Positions 5,130 to 7,879 of a stretch of DNA of 7,879 nt are shown here, piece after piece (within the stretch, counting starts at the first letter, position 1; each line of letters starts with the position of its first letter). The translations under genes were made by a program, and so were the position numbers. A model generated the notes under the pieces. It saw nothing but the letters and a program-made list of their open reading frames with translations, was not told where the DNA came from and did no database searches. The stretch comes from Candidatus Cloacimonadota bacterium (GTDB lineage Bacteria > Cloacimonadota > Cloacimonadia > Cloacimonadales > TCS61): positions 1 through 7,879 of the forward strand of contig JACNIV010000019.1 of the NCBI GenBank assembly GCA_014382915.1, read 5' to 3'.

Positions 5130-7513
5130 TTGTTTATCCTTAACAGGGAATCTATCAGGCTGTCTATCTCATCTTCAGTATCAGTTTCCTTCAGCCAGAC
5201 AGGTCCTTTCCACAATAGACTGTCCGGACGTGTAACATACTTTTTATTCTTAATTATAGCTGCACCGGTAAGATCGATAGGAGCTGGTTCATGCCTGGGT
5301 GACATTACCATGTAATATGGTCGTAAAGTATCGGGATAGGTTGGCTCTAGGATTATCGAATCGGGCCATACATATGCATCTCCACCCATATCTATTACCA
5401 ATGAATCCATCTCGTTCTCGCGATACATAGTAGGAAAGAAATTATAATTCAAACTATCAGAAAGCAGAGTTGGTTCTGTTCCTGCTATGAATAATTCATC
5501 AATTGTTTCTTCATACGGATTTTGGGGAAGAAGTCCTGTTTCTTTGGAAATGGTTACTGTAATAAGACCTTCCGGACGTTCAAACTGCAAGCTGGAACCA
5601 TCCACTATCGGTTTTCCCTGGCTATTCAGTGGAGAATCCAGTTCAATGGCTTTTTTCATGATGAACGGCCAGGAAGGCAGGGCTGCTACAGCACCGGATT
5701 GGTTTTTACCAAGAGTAGTATTATCATCAAAACCAACCCAGATACCAATAGTAAGTTTTTTATTGTACCCAATGAACCAGGCATCGCGAAAGTCATCGGT
5801 AGTACCGGTTTTTCCGGCAGCATTCCATTTATAAGTAAGTGATTCTAAAGTTTGATAGCCAGACTGCCAGCGAATACCCACACCTGTACCTTCATTAACC
5901 ACAGATTGCATCAGATTTGCCATCAGGTAGGCTACCTGTTCATTCACCACACGAATTTTATCGGTAGGGATAGATTCCAGTATTTTACCTTTGCTGTCTT
6001 CCACCCGTCGAATATAGATCGGATTTACTCTTTCACCGTTATTGGGGAAAGTGGTGAAAGCAGTTATAAGCTGGTATGGCAGCACTTCCATAGAACCTAC
6101 ACTTAAAGTATAATAAGGATACACAGGAGTAGTAATACCAAAGCGTTCTGCATATTCCATCACCTTGCGCGGATCCAGATCGTAAATAAGTTTAGCTGCA
6201 TAAATATTGCGTGATTTTGTTAATCCTTCCCGCAACCGGGTATAACCAAAGTTTCTTAATGAATAGTTTCTAATCTTCCAGAACAAAGTATCGCTTTGAA
6301 TAAAGGAAACAGGTTCATCCTGGATGATAGTTGCGGGTGTATAACCATTTACCAGCGCCGCAGTGTACATAATCGGTTTGAATGAAGACCCGGGTTGTCT
6401 TTTAGATTGCATGATACGGTTCAGCTTGCTGTGATTGAAATTCCTGCCGCCGATCATTACCCGCACAAAACCGGTTTCCGGTTCGATGGCAAAAACACCA
6501 CCCTGCACATAAGGAGTTACAATGTTGATAGTATCACTCGGAAAATCAGCATATTTGAATTCATAATTGTTATTTTCCTCGAATTTAGTCAGATTCATAT
6601 TCAATACAGAGTCTGCATATTCCTGTAATTCCATATCGAGTGTTGTGTAGATCTTCATTCCCCCTGCGAATAGCTGGGTAGTTCCATATTTATTTTCCAG
6701 GATAAGACGGATATATTCGATAAAATAATCTTTCGCTTCGAAATTACCTTTGGATTGGTAAAGCTCGATCTCACTCTCTTTTGCAGCCAGGTAATCTTCT
6801 TCTGAAATTACATGTTCTTCGAACATTCTTCCCAGAACAATATTTCTTCTTTGCAACGCACGCTCGGGATACCTGAACGGATAATAAGCACTCGGCAATT
6901 GCGGCATTCCTATGAGCAATGCTGCTTCCGGGATGGTTAGCTCACTGGCTGTTTTATTAAAATATTTTGTGGAAGCAACTTCGATGCCGTACAACCCCGG
7001 TCCGAATGGTGATTTGTTCAGGTACATTTCCAGGATCTCATCTTTGGAAAAATGCTTTTCAATCCTGATAGCAAGCAGGGCTTCCTTGATCTTTCGAGGA
7101 ATGGTTTTATCCAAAGACAGGAACATATTCCTGGCTAATTGCTGGGTGATAGTACTGGCTCCCTGGGAGAAATCCATTTTCTTGATATCCATCAGGAGCG
7201 CACGGATAAAACCTTTCAGATCCATTCCCCAATGGTGGTAGAAATTCTTATCCTCAACGGCTATTATTCCCTTTGTAAGATATTCGGGAAGATCTTTGAG
7301 CTTTGTAAGCTGCCTTTTTTCTACATAGAAAATATGGATGAGGTTATCTTTGCGATCATATACTTCCGAACCTACCTTCATCTCATAACTTTGCAGTTCA
7401 GATAAAGGTGGTAATTCCCTGCTGAAATATCGGAATACTCCGAAACCAATTCCTGCGAAAAAACTGATTATAAAACAAAAAATAATAATATTATTAATAA
7501 CGGATTTCTTCAT
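5126..7513 (-). CDS. mrcA: Class A penicillin-binding protein (PBP1A type): peptidoglycan glycosyltransferase / DD-transpeptidase
   Basis: A 795-residue bifunctional enzyme that polymerises lipid II and cross-links the peptide stems in the periplasm. It has an N-terminal membrane anchor (about 7-28). The GT51 domain shows EDKNFYHHWG (catalytic E87), QGASTITQQLARN (117-129), RKIKEALLAI (140-149) and DEILEMYLN (158-166, with E162 the likely second acid). The transpeptidase domain has all three motifs: SSFK (nucleophile S376, K379), SRN (434-436) and KTG (568-570), so both activities look intact. An acidic, proline-rich tail of about 130 residues (665-795) follows the transpeptidase domain. The ATG lies six bases after the stop of the Gx-transporter gene and in the same frame, with a poor ribosome binding site, so translation is probably coupled. 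The end overlaps the glycosyltransferase start by four bases (GTGA). Confidence 0.96.
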   Translation of the reverse strand: MKKSVINNIIIFCFIISFFAGIGFGVFRYFSRELPPLSELQSYEMKVGSEVYDRKDNLIHIFYVEKRQLTKLKDLPEYLTKGIIAVEDKNFYHHWGMDLKGFIRALLMDIKKMDFSQGASTITQQLARNMFLSLDKTIPRKIKEALLAIRIEKHFSKDEILEMYLNKSPFGPGLYGIEVASTKYFNKTASELTIPEAALLIGMPQLPSAYYPFRYPERALQRRNIVLGRMFEEHVISEEDYLAAKESEIELYQSKGNFEAKDYFIEYIRLILENKYGTTQLFAGGMKIYTTLDMELQEYADSVLNMNLTKFEENNNYEFKYADFPSDTINIVTPYVQGGVFAIEPETGFVRVMIGGRNFNHSKLNRIMQSKRQPGSSFKPIMYTAALVNGYTPATIIQDEPVSFIQSDTLFWKIRNYSLRNFGYTRLREGLTKSRNIYAAKLIYDLDPRKVMEYAERFGITTPVYPYYTLSVGSMEVLPYQLITAFTTFPNNGERVNPIYIRRVEDSKGKILESIPTDKIRVVNEQVAYLMANLMQSVVNEGTGVGIRWQSGYQTLESLTYKWNAAGKTGTTDDFRDAWFIGYNKKLTIGIWVGFDDNTTLGKNQSGAVAALPSWPFIMKKAIELDSPLNSQGKPIVDGSSLQFERPEGLITVTISKETGLLPQNPYEETIDELFIAGTEPTLLSDSLNYNFFPTMYRENEMDSLVIDMGGDAYVWPDSIILEPTYPDTLRPYYMVMSPRHEPAPIDLTGAAIIKNKKYVTRPDSLLWKGPVWLKETDTEDEIDSLIDSLLRINK
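5137..5141 (-). promoter_or_regulatory. Ribosome binding site supporting the GTG start of the glycosyltransferase
   Basis: AAGGA lies seven bases before the GTG at 5129, inside the last codons of the PBP1A gene. It supports the unusual start codon. Confidence 0.6.
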
Positions 7514-7519
7514 ATTTTT

Positions 7520-7879
7520 TTACTTAAACCTATCCATAATCTTTTTTGCTAAAAATCCCGTAACCATTCCTGTTACTATTCCCATTAATATCATTAGTGG
7601 AGTCAAATAAAATATTGAATTTTCTTTGATAAGCATTAACCTGACAATTACCAACTGCGTTAGAAGGTGAGCTACAGCCCCTGCGATGCTGAGGCCAATT
7701 ACACTGAAAGCTATCTTTGAACGAATGAAAACCAGCATAACAATTAAAGCTACTATACTGCCACCAAAAGAAAATAAAGTTGTAGGACTGAGTACAGTTC
7801 CCGTAAAAAAGCCGCCAATAAATGTTTTAGCAACAGCAACCACAAGTGCTGAACGGAAATTCCATTTTATTAGAAGTAT
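7520..7879 (-). CDS. Gx-transporter family membrane protein (C-terminal part, cut by window edge)
   Basis: The frame is open to the window edge, so the last 119 residues are visible. Family members are usually about 160-180 residues, so some 50-60 are missing. The visible part is almost all membrane-spanning, with about four hydrophobic segments. It shows the family hallmarks: KTFIGGFFTGT (18-28), SFGGSIVAL (37-45), the FSVIGLSIAGAVAHLLTQL stretch (58-76), and FYLTPLMILMGIVTGMVTGFLA (90-111). Databases also name this family heptaprenyl diphosphate synthase component I, but it resembles small-molecule uptake proteins (ECF-type S components), and the substrate is unknown. The GTG at 7843 is an internal valine codon, not the start, since family-like sequence continues upstream of it. 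The TAA stop lies six bases before the PBP1A start. Confidence 0.8.
   Translation of the reverse strand: MLLIKWNFRSALVVAVAKTFIGGFFTGTVLSPTTLFSFGGSIVALIVMLVFIRSKIAFSVIGLSIAGAVAHLLTQLVIVRLMLIKENSIFYLTPLMILMGIVTGMVTGFLAKKIMDRFK

Noticed and set aside
7841..7843. GTG as start of a small 107-residue membrane protein
   Set aside because: The same frame continues open to the window edge with residues that fit the Gx-transporter family, so the GTG is an internal valine codon of a truncated gene.

Overview
The window reads as a chromosomal segment from a moderately AT-rich bacterium with an outer membrane and a peptidoglycan wall. All seven genes lie on the minus strand, so transcription runs from the high-coordinate end to the low-coordinate end. 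The divergent GlmU-like protein, the secreted transglutaminase-like protein and the RicT/PSP1 protein together suggest the Fibrobacteres-Chlorobi-Bacteroidetes (FCB) side of the tree, for example Bacteroidota or Cloacimonadota. This placement is an inference with low confidence. TAA, TAG and TGA all act as stops, so the code is standard.

Region 1 (7879 down to 1309) is a tightly packed five-gene cluster for the cell envelope. In transcription order it holds: a Gx-transporter family membrane protein cut by the window edge; a class A penicillin-binding protein (PBP1A type) 6 bp later; a membrane-anchored family 2 glycosyltransferase that starts on a GTG overlapping the PBP stop; a secreted protein with a transglutaminase-like Cys-His-Asp set 17 bp later; and a GlmU-like nucleotidyltransferase/left-handed beta-helix acyltransferase 12 bp later. 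The spacing implies one transcript. Its promoter must lie upstream of the window. The shared theme is making and polymerising cell-surface glycans: activated amino sugar (GlmU-like), sugar transfer at the membrane (GT2) and peptidoglycan polymerisation and cross-linking (PBP1A).

Region 2 (1308 down to 1076) is the only sizeable non-coding gap, 233 bp. It holds a 14-bp perfect palindrome and then a compact nested inverted-repeat element of about 165 bp. The element has perfect 12-bp ends, a second inner pair of related arms and two small hairpins. It looks like a MITE- or REP-type mobile or structured repeat. It also carries a TATAAT box pointing at the next gene.

Region 3 (1075 down to 1) is a two-gene pair for RNA metabolism: a RicT/PSP1-domain protein with two CGxxxCC cysteine clusters, overlapped for 20 bp by the start of rlmN, which encodes the radical-SAM methyltransferase for 23S rRNA A2503 and tRNA. 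rlmN runs off the window.

No tRNA, rRNA, CRISPR array, prophage gene or transposase gene was seen. The points that most deserve follow-up are the intergenic element and the transglutaminase-like protein, which seems to contain a degenerate first copy of its own fold.
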